Source: Yersinia similis
Lineage (GTDB): Bacteria; Pseudomonadota; Gammaproteobacteria; Enterobacterales; Enterobacteriaceae
DNA length: 33,513 nucleotides
NCBI RefSeq assembly: GCF_001053095.1
Contig: NZ_CGBP01000021.1
Span: forward strand, 1 to 33,513
Reading direction: 5' to 3'
Part shown: positions 1 through 10,026 of the stretch, piece after piece
Position numbering within the stretch: position 1 is the first letter of the stretch
How the letters are laid out: every line of letters starts with the position of its first letter
Position numbers and translations under genes: made by a program
The notes under the pieces: generated by a model
Databases searched by the model: none
The model's input: only the letters and a program-made list of their open reading frames with translations
Told to the model about the DNA's origin: nothing

Positions 1-61
1 CCCCTAATTTCAAAAAACTTTTCAACCGCTCACTAATACATCACAAATACGATATATGAAG

Positions 62-96
62 AAAAAAACAACAAAAAAGGGGCGATTTCTCGCCCC
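62..96 (-). terminator. Rho-independent terminator of clpB
   Basis: Read on the minus strand, a GGGGCGA / TCGCCCC stem with a GAAA loop is followed by a T-rich tract interrupted by single G residues. It starts 15 bases after the clpB stop codon, so it ends the rluD-pgeF-clpB unit. Confidence 0.9.
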
Positions 97-111
97 TCAG
101 AGGATTAGCTA

Positions 112-2685
112 TTACTGCTTAGCAATAATATGCCCATCTTCAACATCTAAAGTCACTGGGATTCCCGGTATTAGTTTGCCGGAAAGTATCTGCTGTGCCA
201 GTGGGTTCTCAATTTCCTGCTGAATTGCACGTTTTAATGGCCGCGCCCCATAAACAGGGTCGAACCCAGCCTCACCCAAGAACTCCAATGCAGGTTGAGT
301 AATATTCACTTCATAACCACGTTCTTCCAGACGTTTATACAAACGTTCCAGTTGAATGTTGGCAATAGAAGCCAAGTGCGCCCGACCAAGTGGGTGGAAG
401 ACAACAACCTCATCTATACGGTTAATAAATTCAGGGCGGAAGTGGTGACTAACAACATCCATAACCACTGTTTTCATTTCGGTGTAATTCATTTGGCCGA
501 AATGTTCCTGAATCAAATCTGAACCAAGGTTAGAGGTCATAATGACTACCGTGTTACGGAAGTCGACAGTTCTCCCCTGCCCATCGGTCAAACGACCATC
601 ATCCAATACCTGTAACAATATGTTGAAAACGTCTGGATGTGCTTTTTCAACTTCATCCAGCAAAATCACAGAATAAGGACGACGACGTACCGCTTCCGTC
701 AGATAGCCACCTTCTTCGTAGCCAACATAGCCAGGAGGTGCGCCAACCAACCGGGATACGGAATGTTTCTCCATAAACTCGGACATGTCGATTCGCACCA
801 TGGCATCGTCACTGTCGAACAAGAACGTTGCCAACGCTTTACACAATTCAGTTTTACCAACGCCAGTTGGCCCTAAGAATAAGAACGAACCAATTGGTCG
901 GTTTGGATCAGACAACCCTGCACGGCTCCGGCGGATAGCGTTGGAGACGGCTTCAACAGCTTCATCTTGTCCAATGACTCGTTGATGTAAGTCCTGTTCC
1001 ATACGTAGCAGTTTATCCCGCTCACTTTCCAACATGCGAGATACCGGGATACCGGTCCAGCGAGCCAAAACTTCAGCAACTTCGACTTCTGTGACGCGGT
1101 TACGCAGCAACTTCATGGTCTTCCCTTCTAACGCAGTTGCCGCTGCTAGCTGTTTTTCCAACTCAGGGATTGTACCGTACTGAAGTTCTGACATCCGAGC
1201 CAGATCACCCACACGACGTGCTTGTTCTAAGGTGATTTTGGCTTGTTCCAGTTCTGTTTTGATATTCTGAGTCCCGGTGAGTGAGGCTTTTTCTGCTTTC
1301 CACTCTTCTTCCAGCTCAGAATATTCACGCTCTTTTTGCTCTAACTCTGTATTGAGCATTTCCAAACGTTTTTTACTGGCTTCATCTGACTCTTTCTTCA
1401 GGGCCTGCTGTTCCAGTTTTAGCTGAATAATACGACGTTCCAGACGATCCAATGATTCGGGTTTTGAATCCATTTGCATACGGATACTGGAACCAGCCTC
1501 ATCAATGAGGTCGATAGCTTTATCCGGTAACTGACGATCAGAAATATACCGGTGTGACAATGTTGCGGCGGCCACAATGGCTGGGTCAGTGATCTGCACG
1601 TGGTGGTGCAGTTCATAGCGCTCTTTCAGCCCACGTAAAATAGCGATAGTGTCTTCTACCGTCGGTTCCGCAACATACACTTTTTGGAAACGCCGCTCGA
1701 GCGCAGCATCTTTCTCTATATATTGACGGTATTCATCGAGGGTAGTGGCCCCCACACAATGTAGCTCACCCCGCGCTAATGCAGGTTTCAGCATATTACC
1801 GGCATCCATCGCCCCATCGCCTTTACCGGCACCGACCATGGTATGCAACTCATCAATAAACAAGATCACACTGCCTTCTTGTTTTGATAAGTCATTCAGT
1901 ACGCCTTTCAAACGCTCTTCAAATTCACCACGATATTTGGCACCAGCAATCAGCGCCCCCATATCTAATGAGAGTACGCGCTTATGCTTCAGGCCCTCTG
2001 GCACTTCGCCGTTCACAATGCGTTGCGCCAAACCTTCCACGATAGCGGTTTTACCCACCCCAGGCTCACCAATCAGCACAGGGTTATTTTTGGTTCGACG
2101 TTGTAATACCTGAATAGTACGGCGAATTTCTTCATCACGGCCAATAACCGGATCGAGTTTGCCTTGCTCAGCACGCTCAGTCAGGTCGATAGTGAATTTT
2201 TTCAACGCCTGACGCTGATCTTCAGCCCCCTGATCATCGACTTTGTCACCACCACGCATGTTTTCAATTGCCTTATCTATTATAGCGACGGTTGCACCTG
2301 CGGCCTTTAACATGTCAGTTAACGTGCCACGATCTTCAAGCACTGCCAGAACGAACAGCTCGGAAGAGATAAACTTATCCGAACGTTTCTGCGCTAATTT
2401 GTCGCAAAGATTCAATACACGAACCAGCTCGTTTGATGGTTGAACATCACCGCCGGTACCTTCAACTTGAGGAAGACGACCTAAAGCTTGCTCAATGTCA
2501 CTACGTAAACGAGCAACATTAATCCCTGCCGAGGTCAATAAAGGGCGAACCGTCCCCCCATCCTGATTGAGCAGTGCGCTCATCAAATGTAACGGTTCAA
2601 TAAATTGATTGTCGCGCCCAAGAGCTAAAGATTGGGCATCGGCGAGGGCAAGCTGGAACTTACTGGTAAGACGATCCAGACGCAT
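112..2685 (-). CDS. clpB: ATP-dependent disaggregase ClpB
   Basis: Hexameric AAA+ chaperone that threads aggregated proteins through its pore together with DnaK/DnaJ/GrpE in the cytoplasm. The 857-residue product has the family's usual length. In order it shows the Clp N domain (about 1-145), a first AAA module with Walker A GEPGVGKT at 206-213 and Walker B followed by ELHT, a long charged coiled-coil middle domain (about 400-525), and a second AAA module with Walker A GPTGVGKT near 605. I start at the ATG at 2685 because GGAGGT lies just upstream and the protein then begins MRLDRL as in E. coli; a 7-residue longer reading is possible but has no such site. It is last in the rluD-pgeF-clpB order and has its own sigma32 promoter. 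The valine at 149, the GTG internal start of the short E. coli form, is GTC here. Confidence 0.97.
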   Translation of the reverse strand: MRLDRLTSKFQLALADAQSLALGRDNQFIEPLHLMSALLNQDGGTVRPLLTSAGINVARLRSDIEQALGRLPQVEGTGGDVQPSNELVRVLNLCDKLAQKRSDKFISSELFVLAVLEDRGTLTDMLKAAGATVAIIDKAIENMRGGDKVDDQGAEDQRQALKKFTIDLTERAEQGKLDPVIGRDEEIRRTIQVLQRRTKNNPVLIGEPGVGKTAIVEGLAQRIVNGEVPEGLKHKRVLSLDMGALIAGAKYRGEFEERLKGVLNDLSKQEGSVILFIDELHTMVGAGKGDGAMDAGNMLKPALARGELHCVGATTLDEYRQYIEKDAALERRFQKVYVAEPTVEDTIAILRGLKERYELHHHVQITDPAIVAAATLSHRYISDRQLPDKAIDLIDEAGSSIRMQMDSKPESLDRLERRIIQLKLEQQALKKESDEASKKRLEMLNTELEQKEREYSELEEEWKAEKASLTGTQNIKTELEQAKITLEQARRVGDLARMSELQYGTIPELEKQLAAATALEGKTMKLLRNRVTEVEVAEVLARWTGIPVSRMLESERDKLLRMEQDLHQRVIGQDEAVEAVSNAIRRSRAGLSDPNRPIGSFLFLGPTGVGKTELCKALATFLFDSDDAMVRIDMSEFMEKHSVSRLVGAPPGYVGYEEGGYLTEAVRRRPYSVILLDEVEKAHPDVFNILLQVLDDGRLTDGQGRTVDFRNTVVIMTSNLGSDLIQEHFGQMNYTEMKTVVMDVVSHHFRPEFINRIDEVVVFHPLGRAHLASIANIQLERLYKRLEERGYEVNITQPALEFLGEAGFDPVYGARPLKRAIQQEIENPLAQQILSGKLIPGIPVTLDVEDGHIIAKQ

Positions 2686-2723
2686 AACACCTCCAATATT
2701 GGTCAAAATTGCTACTGGAGATT

Positions 2724-2751
2724 AGATGAGGTCATCCCTCAATTTTTCAAG
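2724..2751 (-). promoter_or_regulatory. sigma32 heat-shock promoter of clpB
   Basis: On the minus strand CTTGAA (complement of 2746-2751) is followed after 14 bases by CCTCATCT (complement of 2724-2731). This fits the heat-shock consensus CTTGAA / CCCCATnT with one mismatch in the -10, and resembles the known E. coli clpB promoter. It lies about 40 bases upstream of the clpB start, between pgeF and clpB, so clpB can be induced apart from the upstream genes. Confidence 0.85.
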
Positions 2752-2814
2752 GTTATTTTGACACTATATTAAAATAATGCGTTCTACGTCAGCGGATCGT
2801 CCTGACACAATAGA

Positions 2815-3546
2815 TTATCTCAGCCAGATTAAACTTGCCATACGTCCGGTGATTCCATCACGCCGATAAGAAAAAAATTGTTGTTTTTCAGTCACAGTAC
2901 AGCGATTACCGCCATAGATAGCTTGAATACCCACCGCCTGTAGCCGTAAACGCGCTAGCAGATAAATATCGGCGAGGTATTTAGAACCGAAAGGGGTAAA
3001 TGCCAAAGCTGATTTAGCATCGATACTGATAAATGCCTGTTTTACATCTTCACCTACCTCAAACTGCTGAGGACCAATCGCAGGGCCTAACCAAGCAATA
3101 ATAGAGGACGGTGCCGCATTGAATTGCGCAACCGTGTGTTCCAGCACACCAGAACATAAACCACGCCACCCTGCATGGGCTGCAGCAACTTCATCACCCG
3201 TTAAGGAGCAAAACAGAACCGGTAAACAGTCTGCTGTCATGACCGCACAGACTTGCCCTGCCACTCGGCTATACACCGCATCAGCTTGTGTATCTGAGAC
3301 CGAACGTCCCTCTAGTGTTAGGACTCGGGTACCGTGTACCTGGTCCAACCAAACAGGCATTTGTGGTAGGCAGGCTTGTTTCAGCAGAAGTTGGCGATTG
3401 GCCGCCACATGGGTAGTAACATCGCCCACATGCGTGCCAAGGTTTAATGAATCATAAGGCGGCACACTGACACCACCATGACGAGTGGTGCTACAAGCCC
3501 GGACCCGGGCAGGCATCGGCCAATCGGGAAGTATCAGTGTGCTCAT
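2815..3546 (-). CDS. pgeF: Multicopper-oxidase-fold purine nucleoside phosphorylase / peptidoglycan editing factor PgeF (YfiH)
   Basis: DUF152 / YfiH family, 243 residues, the normal length. Family members act on purine nucleosides through a metal site, and in E. coli the gene has also been linked to keeping L-Ser out of peptidoglycan in place of L-Ala. The three metal-binding residues are visible at the family positions: His71 (DQVHG), Cys107 (TADCLPV) and His124 (AAHAGWRG). The ATG lies one base after the rluD stop codon, so the two genes are almost certainly co-transcribed and translationally coupled. clpB follows downstream. No signal peptide is seen, so the protein is cytoplasmic. Confidence 0.95.
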   Translation of the reverse strand: MSTLILPDWPMPARVRACSTTRHGGVSVPPYDSLNLGTHVGDVTTHVAANRQLLLKQACLPQMPVWLDQVHGTRVLTLEGRSVSDTQADAVYSRVAGQVCAVMTADCLPVLFCSLTGDEVAAAHAGWRGLCSGVLEHTVAQFNAAPSSIIAWLGPAIGPQQFEVGEDVKQAFISIDAKSALAFTPFGSKYLADIYLLARLRLQAVGIQAIYGGNRCTVTEKQQFFSYRRDGITGRMASLIWLR

Positions 3547-3547
3547 A

Positions 3548-4525
3548 TTACCAATCCATCTGATCTTTAAATTCTTCAGTATCGGCTTTTAACGCATTAA
3601 TCAGCTCAACCATATCTTCTGGTAATGCGGCATGCCATTCCATTTGAATACCACTGATTGGGTGATACAAACGTAGCATGGTTGCGTGCAGAGCCTGACG
3701 ATCGAAGCCACGCAAGATGGCAATAAAGGAATCAGACGCACCTTTAGGTGGACGCGGACGGCCACCATAAAGCTGATCACCCACCAGAGGGTGGTTAATA
3801 TGAGACATATGCACACGGATCTGGTGCGTACGGCCGGTTTCCAAACGCAGACGCAGACGGGTATGGGCACGGAAATGCTCCATAATGCGGTAGTGTGTCG
3901 TCGCGGGTTTGCCCATTGGGTGCACTGCCATATGGGTACGTTTAGTTGAGTGGCGAGAAATTGGCTCATCCACTCTACCGCCAGCAGTCATATTCCCGAT
4001 GGCGACAGCTTCGTATTCACGTGTAATTTCACGTGCTTGCAACGCTTCAACCAAGCGGGTCTGTGCCGGGACTGTTTTTGCAACCACCATCAATCCGGTG
4101 GTGTCCTTATCCAGGCGATGTACAATGCCTGCGCGGGGAACATCCATGATTTCTGGATAATAATACAGCAAAGCATTCAGTACTGTGCCATCAGGATTAC
4201 CAGCACCAGGATGAACCACTAAACCTCGGGGTTTATTAATGACCAGAATATCGTTATCTTCATACACGATATCAAGTGGGATTTCTTGAGGCGCCCAACG
4301 GGCATCTTCCTCAATTTGCGCGTCAATTGCGACGAGCTCACCACCCAACACTTTTTCTTTAGGCTTGTTAATTTTTTTACCATTGACTGTAACCCGACTA
4401 TCCAAAATCCACTCTTTTATGCGAGATCTTGAATAATCTGGGAACAATTCGGCCAAAGCCTGATCTAATCGTTGACCGAGTTGAGATTCGGCCACCGTTG
4501 CGCTGAGTTGTACTTGTTGTGCCAT
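3548..4525 (-). CDS. rluD: 23S rRNA pseudouridine(1911/1915/1917) synthase RluD
   Basis: Makes the three pseudouridines of helix 69 of 23S rRNA, needed for normal subunit joining and termination. The 325-residue protein has an N-terminal S4 RNA-binding domain (about 18-75) and the RluA-type catalytic domain. The motif GIVHRLDKDTTG places the catalytic aspartate at residue 139, the E. coli position. The start MAQQVQL aligns with the E. coli start. The gene is first of the rluD-pgeF-clpB unit and diverges from bamD across 135 bases. In E. coli the same two genes are also divergent neighbours. Confidence 0.97.
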   Translation of the reverse strand: MAQQVQLSATVAESQLGQRLDQALAELFPDYSRSRIKEWILDSRVTVNGKKINKPKEKVLGGELVAIDAQIEEDARWAPQEIPLDIVYEDNDILVINKPRGLVVHPGAGNPDGTVLNALLYYYPEIMDVPRAGIVHRLDKDTTGLMVVAKTVPAQTRLVEALQAREITREYEAVAIGNMTAGGRVDEPISRHSTKRTHMAVHPMGKPATTHYRIMEHFRAHTRLRLRLETGRTHQIRVHMSHINHPLVGDQLYGGRPRPPKGASDSFIAILRGFDRQALHATMLRLYHPISGIQMEWHAALPEDMVELINALKADTEEFKDQMDW

Positions 4526-4660
4526 ATGCAGCTTCTTGTTCGTTAACGTTGGGTTTTGACGGCGATGCCGTTTAATATAATGTGCTATTGTATCTAGATC
4601 TTGATCGGGAGCTTAACGGACAGTCTCCCGGAATAACACTTCGAGGATAATCAAAACGTC

Positions 4661-5392
4661 ATGACGCGTATGAAATATCTGGTGGCTGCCGCCACGTTGA
4701 GCCTGGTGCTGACCGGTTGCTCCAGTAACAAGGACGTGGTTCCCGATAACCCGCCTTCTGAGCTCTATGCTACCGCACAGCAAAAGTTGCAGGACGGTAA
4801 CTTTAAGGGAGCTATTACGCAACTAGAAGCGTTAGATAACCGCTATCCTTTTGGGCCTTACTCCCAGCAGGTTCAGCTTGATCTGATTTATGCGTATTAT
4901 AAATCTGCTGATCTGCCTATGGCGCAAGCCTCAATCGATCGCTTTATGCGCCTCAATCCCACCCATCCTAACATCGATTACGTATTATATATGCGTGGTT
5001 TAACGGACATGGCTCTGGATGATAGCGCGTTGCAAGGCTTTTTCGGAATTGATCGTTCAGACCGCGATCCGCAACATGCTCGGGCCGCATTCCGCGATTT
5101 TAACCAGTTGATTCAAAACTATCCGAATAGCCAATACGCAACTGATGCGCAAAAACGCTTGGTGTTCCTGAAAGATCGTCTGGCCAAATATGAATTGGCC
5201 GTGGCGCAATATTACACTAAACGAGGCGCTTACGTCGCGGTTGTTAACCGTGTAGATCAAATGATGAGAGATTATCCAGATACGCAAGCCACTCGTGATG
5301 CCTTTCCGTTGATGGAAAATGCTTATAAGCAGCTGCAACTGAATGCTCAGGCAGACAAAGTCGCCAAGATAATGGCGGCCAATCCAACCTAA
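4661..5392 (+). CDS. bamD: Outer-membrane assembly lipoprotein BamD
   Basis: Essential lipoprotein of the BAM complex, which binds the C-terminal signal of outer-membrane proteins and hands them to BamA. The 243-residue precursor starts with a lipoprotein signal (positively charged MTRMK, hydrophobic core) ending in the lipobox LTGC, so Cys20 is the lipidated residue; the following Ser-Ser does not carry the Asp+2 inner-membrane signal. The remainder is a helical TPR-type scaffold with the conserved [22 protein letters not shown] and [10 protein letters not shown] stretches. GAGG lies upstream of the ATG. A TATAAT at 4576-4581 is the likely -10. A strong terminator follows, so it is probably monocistronic. 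Confidence 0.97.
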   Translation: MTRMKYLVAAATLSLVLTGCSSNKDVVPDNPPSELYATAQQKLQDGNFKGAITQLEALDNRYPFGPYSQQVQLDLIYAYYKSADLPMAQASIDRFMRLNPTHPNIDYVLYMRGLTDMALDDSALQGFFGIDRSDRDPQHARAAFRDFNQLIQNYPNSQYATDAQKRLVFLKDRLAKYELAVAQYYTKRGAYVAVVNRVDQMMRDYPDTQATRDAFPLMENAYKQLQLNAQADKVAKIMAANPT

Positions 5393-5417
5393 CATTATCC
5401 TGAACTATAAAAACACC

Positions 5418-5442
5418 AACGGCAGCTCAGGCTGCCGTTTTT
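5418..5442 (+). terminator. Rho-independent terminator of bamD
   Basis: An 8-bp perfect stem AACGGCAG / CTGCCGTT with loop CTCAGG runs into TTTTT, 25 bases after the bamD stop codon. Confidence 0.9.
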
Positions 5443-5690
5443 AATTTAGGTTTTTCAGCTAGATAGCTGTTTTTAGACGCCATTGATGACTATAAATTGC
5501 GGCGCAGCTTTCCCACCTAAAAGATCAAAACACTCCCCACACCAAGACCAAAAATAGTGTCATTCTTAACAATATGCGGGCGATCTAACTTATCGATAAT
5601 GCGACATTATAACCGATGATTCAAGCCCTCAAAGCCCATTCCTGAGGTTAAATCACAGTTCCCACGGGCTTTGCAAAAAGTGACAGAAAA
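5443..5690. other. Intergenic region bamD-raiA, no gene found
   Basis: About 250 bases of mixed composition without a credible reading frame or RNA gene. It holds a 10-bp palindrome TTATCGATAA at 5590-5599 and a weak hairpin CCTCA / TGAGG near 5627-5646. The raiA promoter is expected near its right end. Confidence 0.5.
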
Positions 5691-5710
5691 AAGTGATTTT
5701 GATCATACAT
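5691..5710 (+). promoter_or_regulatory. Candidate CRP-type site upstream of raiA
   Basis: GTGATTTTGATCATAC resembles TGTGA-N6-TCACA: the left half is GTGA, the right half only TCAT. It lies about 65 bases upstream of the raiA start. The raiA gene of E. coli is reported to respond to cAMP-CRP, but the match here is weak. Confidence 0.25.
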
Positions 5711-5772
5711 TCTACGGTAAAGCGAGGTATGCTGAAGTTATCCAAGACGGAGTAGACAGAGAGGTAAGTCAT

Positions 5773-6135
5773 ATGACAGTTAATATTACCAGTAAGCAAA
5801 TGGATATTACCCCGGCAATTCGTAAACACGTTGAGGACCGTCTCACCAAACTGGATAAATGGCAGGCCCAGTTGATAAACCCACATATTGTACTGTCTAA
5901 AGAGCCGCAAGGATTTGTTGCCGATGCCTCTATCAGTACACCAATGGGTCCCTTGGTCGCTAGCGCCAAGCATGATGATATGTATGCTGCCATTAATGAA
6001 CTGATCGCCAAACTAGAACGCCAATTAAATAAAGTTCAACATAAAGGTGAAGCTCGTCGCGCGGCAAGCAGCGTTAAAGAAGCTAATTTGGAGTCTGTAG
6101 ATGAAGAGGAAACAGAATCCGAGCAGGAACAATAG
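5773..6135 (+). CDS. raiA: Ribosome-associated inhibitor RaiA (YfiA, short HPF family)
   Basis: Stationary-phase and cold-shock factor that binds the 30S decoding region, blocks translation and opposes formation of 100S dimers. The 120-residue product has the conserved sigma54-modulation / S30EA fold ([20 protein letters not shown] to KGEARRAA, about 1-97) and an acidic tail of about 20 residues rich in Glu, slightly longer than in E. coli (113 residues). I use the ATG at 5773, with GAGGT 8 bases upstream; a longer reading from 5671 would add 34 residues unlike the family. A terminator follows directly, so it is monocistronic. Confidence 0.95.
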   Translation: MTVNITSKQMDITPAIRKHVEDRLTKLDKWQAQLINPHIVLSKEPQGFVADASISTPMGPLVASAKHDDMYAAINELIAKLERQLNKVQHKGEARRAASSVKEANLESVDEEETESEQEQ

Positions 6136-6161
6136 TCAACTAAATCTTCTAATTTCGATGT

Positions 6162-6185
6162 AACGCGCCTTCGGGCGCGTTTTTC
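6162..6185 (+). terminator. Rho-independent terminator of raiA
   Basis: Perfect 8-bp stem AACGCGCC / GGCGCGTT closed by a UUCG tetraloop and followed by T residues, 26 bases after the raiA stop codon. Confidence 0.92.
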
Positions 6186-6267
6186 ATTGACATCAATTCA
6201 GACTGGCGGTTAATTTAGGGTTGTTCATTTTTTAGAAACCATGTGATTTTAAAACAGGTAAACCGTA

Positions 6268-6318
6268 GTGATTCTCAATAAAGTGTTTTTCTTCGCATTC
6301 TTTTTTACCTTCCCCTGA
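6268..6318 (+). CDS. pheL: pheA attenuator leader peptide PheL
   Basis: A 16-residue frame beginning GTG reads M-ILNKV then FFFAFFFTFP and stop. The last ten residues are identical to the E. coli PheL peptide, with seven phenylalanines in ten residues. AGG at 6256-6258 is well placed for the GTG at 6268; a second in-frame GTG at 6283 would give only 11 residues. No ATG is available because TAA lies in frame at 6259. Ribosome stalling at the Phe codons when charged tRNA-Phe is short is the sensor of the attenuator that follows. Confidence 0.88.
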   Translation: MILNKVFFFAFFFTFP

Positions 6319-6392
6319 TTGGGAGGCGTTTCGTCGTGTGATAAAGAATGCGAAGACGAACAAGAAAGCCTCCCAAGCGGGAGGCTTTTTTT
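6291..6392 (+). promoter_or_regulatory. Phenylalanine attenuator of pheA
   Basis: Three mutually exclusive pairings can be seen. The end of pheL (6291-6303) pairs perfectly over 13 bases with 6343-6355. The antiterminator pairs GGGAGGC at 6321-6327 and TTCGTC at 6329-6334 with GACGAA at 6355-6360 and GCCTCCC at 6368-6374. The terminator is AAGCCTCCC / GGGAGGCTT (6366-6374 and 6379-6387) followed by seven T residues. Stalling on the Phe codons would free the antiterminator and let transcription reach pheA. Confidence 0.92.
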
Positions 6393-6395
6393 ATG

Positions 6396-6466
<71 letters not shown>

Positions 6467-6497
6467 ATCATTCAGAAAAATTATAAGGCAAAAGTCT

Positions 6498-7655
6498 ATG
6501 AACGATAATCCATTACTAGTGCTACGTGAACGTATCAGTGCGTTAGATTTAAAACTGCTGGCTTTGCTGGCGGAGCGACGTGAACTGGCACTGGATGTCG
6601 CTAAAGCCAAGCAACTCCATCATCGCCCAATTCGCGATAAAGAACGTGAGCGTGACTTATTAGACACACTGGTCGATGCCGCTAAGCCTTATAATCTTGA
6701 TGGATTCTATGTCACACGCCTGTTTCAGCTGATTATTGAAGATTCCGTATTGACCCAGCAGGCTTTACTGCAACATCAGCTTAATCAAACAGCCCTGCTC
6801 TCTGCCCGTATCGCATTCCTTGGTCCTAAGGGCTCATATTCACATCTGGCGGCGCGCCAATATGCAGCACGCCATTTTGAGCAATTAATTGAATGTGGTT
6901 GCCAGAAATTCCAGGACATTTTTACTCAAGTTGAAACTGGGCAAGCGGATTACGCCGTATTACCGATCGAGAATACCAGTTCAGGTTCTATTAATGATGT
7001 GTATGACTTACTACAACACACCAGTTTGTCCATTGTGGGCGAAATAACCAACCCTATCGATCACTGCGTGCTCATTGCCACAGAAACAGACTTGAACAAA
7101 ATTGAGACCGTATACAGTCATCCGCAGCCTTTCCAGCAATGCAGTCAGTTCATTAACCGTTTCCCACATTGGAAAATTGAGTATTGCGAGAGTACGGCTG
7201 CCGCGATGGAAAAAGTTGCAGGAATGAAATCACCAACGGCGGCTGCATTAGGTAGCGAAGCGGGCGGTGCGCTCTATAATCTGCAAGTGCTGGAGCACAA
7301 TCTGGCAAATCAGCAACAAAATATTACTCGATTCATTGTCCTTGCCCGTAAACCCATTGATGTATCCGAGCAAATCCCGGCCAAAACCACCTTAATAATG
7401 GCGACCGGGCAGCAATCTGGGGCATTAGTAGAGGCCCTGTTGGTACTCAGAGAGCATGGCATCATCATGACGAAACTGGAATCCCGGCCAATTAATGGCA
7501 ACCCGTGGGAAGAGATGTTTTATATAGATGTACAGGCCAATATACGTTCAGAAGTGATGCAAAAAGCATTGGCCGATCTAACACCGATGACCCGTTCCTT
7601 AAAAGTGTTGGGCTGCTACCCAAGTGAGAACGTGGTTCCCGTCGAGCCTCGGTAA
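6498..7655 (+). CDS. pheA: Bifunctional chorismate mutase / prephenate dehydratase
   Basis: P-protein: turns chorismate into prephenate and then phenylpyruvate, the committed steps to phenylalanine. The 385 residues comprise an AroQ-type chorismate mutase (about 1-95), a prephenate dehydratase domain (about 104-285, with the NTSSG motif) and a C-terminal ACT domain. The feedback motifs GALVEALL and [15 protein letters not shown] are both present, so inhibition by Phe is expected. The ATG has AAGGC upstream and the product aligns with E. coli PheA along its length. It is expressed through the pheL attenuator and converges on tyrA. Confidence 0.97.
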   Translation: MNDNPLLVLRERISALDLKLLALLAERRELALDVAKAKQLHHRPIRDKERERDLLDTLVDAAKPYNLDGFYVTRLFQLIIEDSVLTQQALLQHQLNQTALLSARIAFLGPKGSYSHLAARQYAARHFEQLIECGCQKFQDIFTQVETGQADYAVLPIENTSSGSINDVYDLLQHTSLSIVGEITNPIDHCVLIATETDLNKIETVYSHPQPFQQCSQFINRFPHWKIEYCESTAAAMEKVAGMKSPTAAALGSEAGGALYNLQVLEHNLANQQQNITRFIVLARKPIDVSEQIPAKTTLIMATGQQSGALVEALLVLREHGIIMTKLESRPINGNPWEEMFYIDVQANIRSEVMQKALADLTPMTRSLKVLGCYPSENVVPVEPR

Positions 7656-7690
7656 CGCCCTTTATTCAGACTCACCTTATGCCACATCAT

Positions 7691-7725
7691 AAAAAAGTCA
7701 TCCCGACAGGCTGTGTCGGGATGAC
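7691..7725 (-). terminator. Terminator of aroF-tyrA, hairpin shared with pheA
   Basis: A perfect 12-bp stem GTCATCCCGACA / TGTCGGGATGAC with a 5-base loop lies between the converging pheA and tyrA genes. On the minus strand it runs straight into TTTTTT, a typical intrinsic terminator. On the plus strand the stem is followed by ATATAAAG, so it is less convincing for pheA. Confidence 0.88.
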
Positions 7726-7756
7726 ATATAAAGAATCTGTCACTTGCTGATTAAGG

Positions 7757-8878
7757 CTACTGACGATTATCGTTCGCCTGACGCAGTAATGAACGGCTTT
7801 CCACCAAGAAACGTTCCGCATAATCACCAAACCAGTGCTCTACTTTCTCGAAGCTTTGAACAAACGCTTGTTTATCTTTTTGCTCTAACAAGGTGAGCGC
7901 CTCACCAAAGCGTTTGTAGTAACGTTTAATCAGCGCCAGATTATCTTCCGACGACATAATGATATCAGCATAAAGCTGTGGATCTTGTGCAAATAGCCGC
8001 CCAACCATTGCCAGTTCCAGGCGATAAATTGGCGAAGACAGTGCCAGCAATTGTTCCAATTGCACGTTCTCTTCAGCCAGATGTAACCCGTACGCAAAGG
8101 TCGCAAAATGCCTCAGAGCCTGAATGAACGCCATGTTTTGGTCATGTTCGACTGCGCTGATACGGTGCAATCTTGCTCCCCAGACCTGTAGCTGCTCCAG
8201 TAACCACTGATACGCCTGTGGATCGCGGCCATCACAATACACTACGACTTGCTTCGCCAAGCTGCCAACATCAGGGCCAAACATCGGATGCAACCCCAAA
8301 ACGGGCCCTTCATGGGCTGCCAGCATAGCTTGCAAAGGTTTATTTTTTACCGAGGCCAAATCCAGCAAGATACAATCTGATGGTAATTTGGGTAGCCGAT
8401 TAATCACATCTTCAGTGATATGGATGGGGACACTCACAATCACCATCCCGGCGTCAGCCAGAATAGATTCAGCGCGTGGCCAATCTTCTTGCTCCAGTGT
8501 CTTCACCTGGTAACCGGACAGATTAAGCATCCGGCTAAATAACCGGCCCATCTGCCCTTGCCCACCAATGATAACCACTGGTCGCAGTTGCGGACATAAC
8601 GTCTTGAAGCCTTTGTCATTTTCGCTGGTATAAGATTCCCGCATCACCCGACGTAGCACATCTTCAATTAAATCCGGCGGGACACCTAACGTCTCGGCTT
8701 CTTGTCGGCGTGAGGCCAGCATTGCCGCCTCACGATCCGGGACATATATTGGTAAGCCATAACGGCTTTTTACTTCACCGACTTCGGCCACCAAATGCAG
8801 GCGCTTAGCCAGCAAATCCAACAACGCTTTATCGACTTCATCAATTTGATCGCGTAAAGCAGTCAGCTCAGCCACCAT
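7757..8878 (-). CDS. tyrA: Bifunctional chorismate mutase / prephenate dehydrogenase
   Basis: T-protein: chorismate to prephenate and on to 4-hydroxyphenylpyruvate with NAD, leading to tyrosine. The 373 residues have the E. coli length. The chorismate mutase part is at about 1-90 ([26 protein letters not shown]) and the dehydrogenase follows, with the Rossmann motif GGQGQMGRL around residue 105 and the substrate-site HPMFGPD later. E. coli has GGGGQMG at the Rossmann loop; the glycines of the GxGxxG pattern are kept here. It follows aroF by about 12 bases on the same strand, so the two form an operon. Confidence 0.97.
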   Translation of the reverse strand: MVAELTALRDQIDEVDKALLDLLAKRLHLVAEVGEVKSRYGLPIYVPDREAAMLASRRQEAETLGVPPDLIEDVLRRVMRESYTSENDKGFKTLCPQLRPVVIIGGQGQMGRLFSRMLNLSGYQVKTLEQEDWPRAESILADAGMVIVSVPIHITEDVINRLPKLPSDCILLDLASVKNKPLQAMLAAHEGPVLGLHPMFGPDVGSLAKQVVVYCDGRDPQAYQWLLEQLQVWGARLHRISAVEHDQNMAFIQALRHFATFAYGLHLAEENVQLEQLLALSSPIYRLELAMVGRLFAQDPQLYADIIMSSEDNLALIKRYYKRFGEALTLLEQKDKQAFVQSFEKVEHWFGDYAERFLVESRSLLRQANDNRQ

Positions 8879-8890
8879 ACTTACTTTTCC

Positions 8891-9967
8891 TCATGCAGTC
8901 CGTGCCGTCAGTGCCGCAAGCAATTCCTGGTGCATACCACGTAACAGGGTTTCAGTGCTTTCCCAGTTAATACAAGCGTCAGTCACAGAAACACCGTAGC
9001 GCATATCAGCACGTGGCTGTTCAGATGACTGATTTCCTTCGTGGATGTGGCTTTCCAGCATAACACCCGTAATTGAACGATTGCCCGCTTTGATCTGTTC
9101 AACCACAGATTCAGCGACCGCAACCTGACGGCGGTAGTCTTTATTTGAATTACCGTGACTGCAATCTATCATTAAGGACGGGATGAGTCCCGCATCCTGC
9201 ATCTGTTTTTCACACTGAGAGACATCTTGTGCGCTGTAGTTTGGTGTTTTACCACCACGTAGAATGACATGGCCGTGTGGGTTACCCTGAGTTTGTAACA
9301 GGCAGACCTGACCCGACTGATTGATCCCCATAAAGCGATGTGGCATGGCAGCGGCGCGCATTGCATTGATTGCCGTACCCAAGCTACCGTCAGTCCCATT
9401 TTTAAATCCAACCGGCATAGACAAGCCTGATGCCATTTCACGGTGGGTCTGTGACTCCGTCGTACGGGCACCAATGGCCGACCAACTGAATAGGTCACCT
9501 AAATATTGTGGGCTATTAGGATCCAGAGCTTCGGTCGCTAATGGCAACCCTACACCCACTAAATCCAGCAATAAACGACGAGCGATGTGTAAGCCTGCCT
9601 CTACATCAAATGAACCATCCATTGCTGGGTCATTGATCAGGCCTTTCCAACCCACAGTAGTTCTTGGCTTCTCAAAATAGACCCGCATAACGATATATAA
9701 GCTGTCATCCAATTCCACAGAGAGTTTTTTCAAACGACGCGCATAATCCAGTGCCGCATCCACATCATGAATTGAACAGGGCCCACAAACGACCAACAGA
9801 CGCGGATCTCGCCCCTGAATAATGTCAGCAATGGTTTTACGCGCATTTTCTATCGCATACTGATCATTTTCGCTCAGTGGAAACTGATTTTTCAGTTCTT
9901 CCGGAGTTATCAGTATTTGTTCGGCACTGATATGGACGTTATTGAGCGAGTCTTTTTGCATGATCAT
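8891..9967 (-). CDS. aroF: 3-deoxy-7-phosphoheptulonate synthase, tyrosine-sensitive type
   Basis: First enzyme of the shikimate pathway, joining phosphoenolpyruvate and erythrose 4-phosphate. The 358-residue class I enzyme shows the conserved LLVVCGPCSIHD, KPRTTVGWKGLINDP, GARTTESQTHREMASGL and DCSHGNSNKDYRRQ stretches, which carry the metal and phosphate ligands. Several paralogues exist in enterobacteria; the operon with tyrA and the closest sequence match make this AroF. The ATG at 9967 has AGG 8 bases upstream. The second ATG at 9961 matches the E. coli start, so the protein could be two residues shorter. Confidence 0.95.
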   Translation of the reverse strand: MIMQKDSLNNVHISAEQILITPEELKNQFPLSENDQYAIENARKTIADIIQGRDPRLLVVCGPCSIHDVDAALDYARRLKKLSVELDDSLYIVMRVYFEKPRTTVGWKGLINDPAMDGSFDVEAGLHIARRLLLDLVGVGLPLATEALDPNSPQYLGDLFSWSAIGARTTESQTHREMASGLSMPVGFKNGTDGSLGTAINAMRAAAMPHRFMGINQSGQVCLLQTQGNPHGHVILRGGKTPNYSAQDVSQCEKQMQDAGLIPSLMIDCSHGNSNKDYRRQVAVAESVVEQIKAGNRSITGVMLESHIHEGNQSSEQPRADMRYGVSVTDACINWESTETLLRGMHQELLAALTARTA

Positions 9968-10026
9968 AATCTTTACCTATCTCTGTTTAGCGGATGTCGC
10001 TGGCGTATTTATCGTTTGAGAGCTTC

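Noticed and set aside
1745-2113. A 122-codon plus-strand frame inside clpB
   Set aside because: It is a shadow of the clpB coding strand with no ribosome binding site or family resemblance. The same holds for the other frames opposite ffh, alaS, gshA, rluD and recA.
2686-2814. An sRNA (RyfD-like) between pgeF and clpB
   Set aside because: The gap is only about 130 bases, is taken up by the clpB heat-shock promoter, and shows no terminator-like end of its own.
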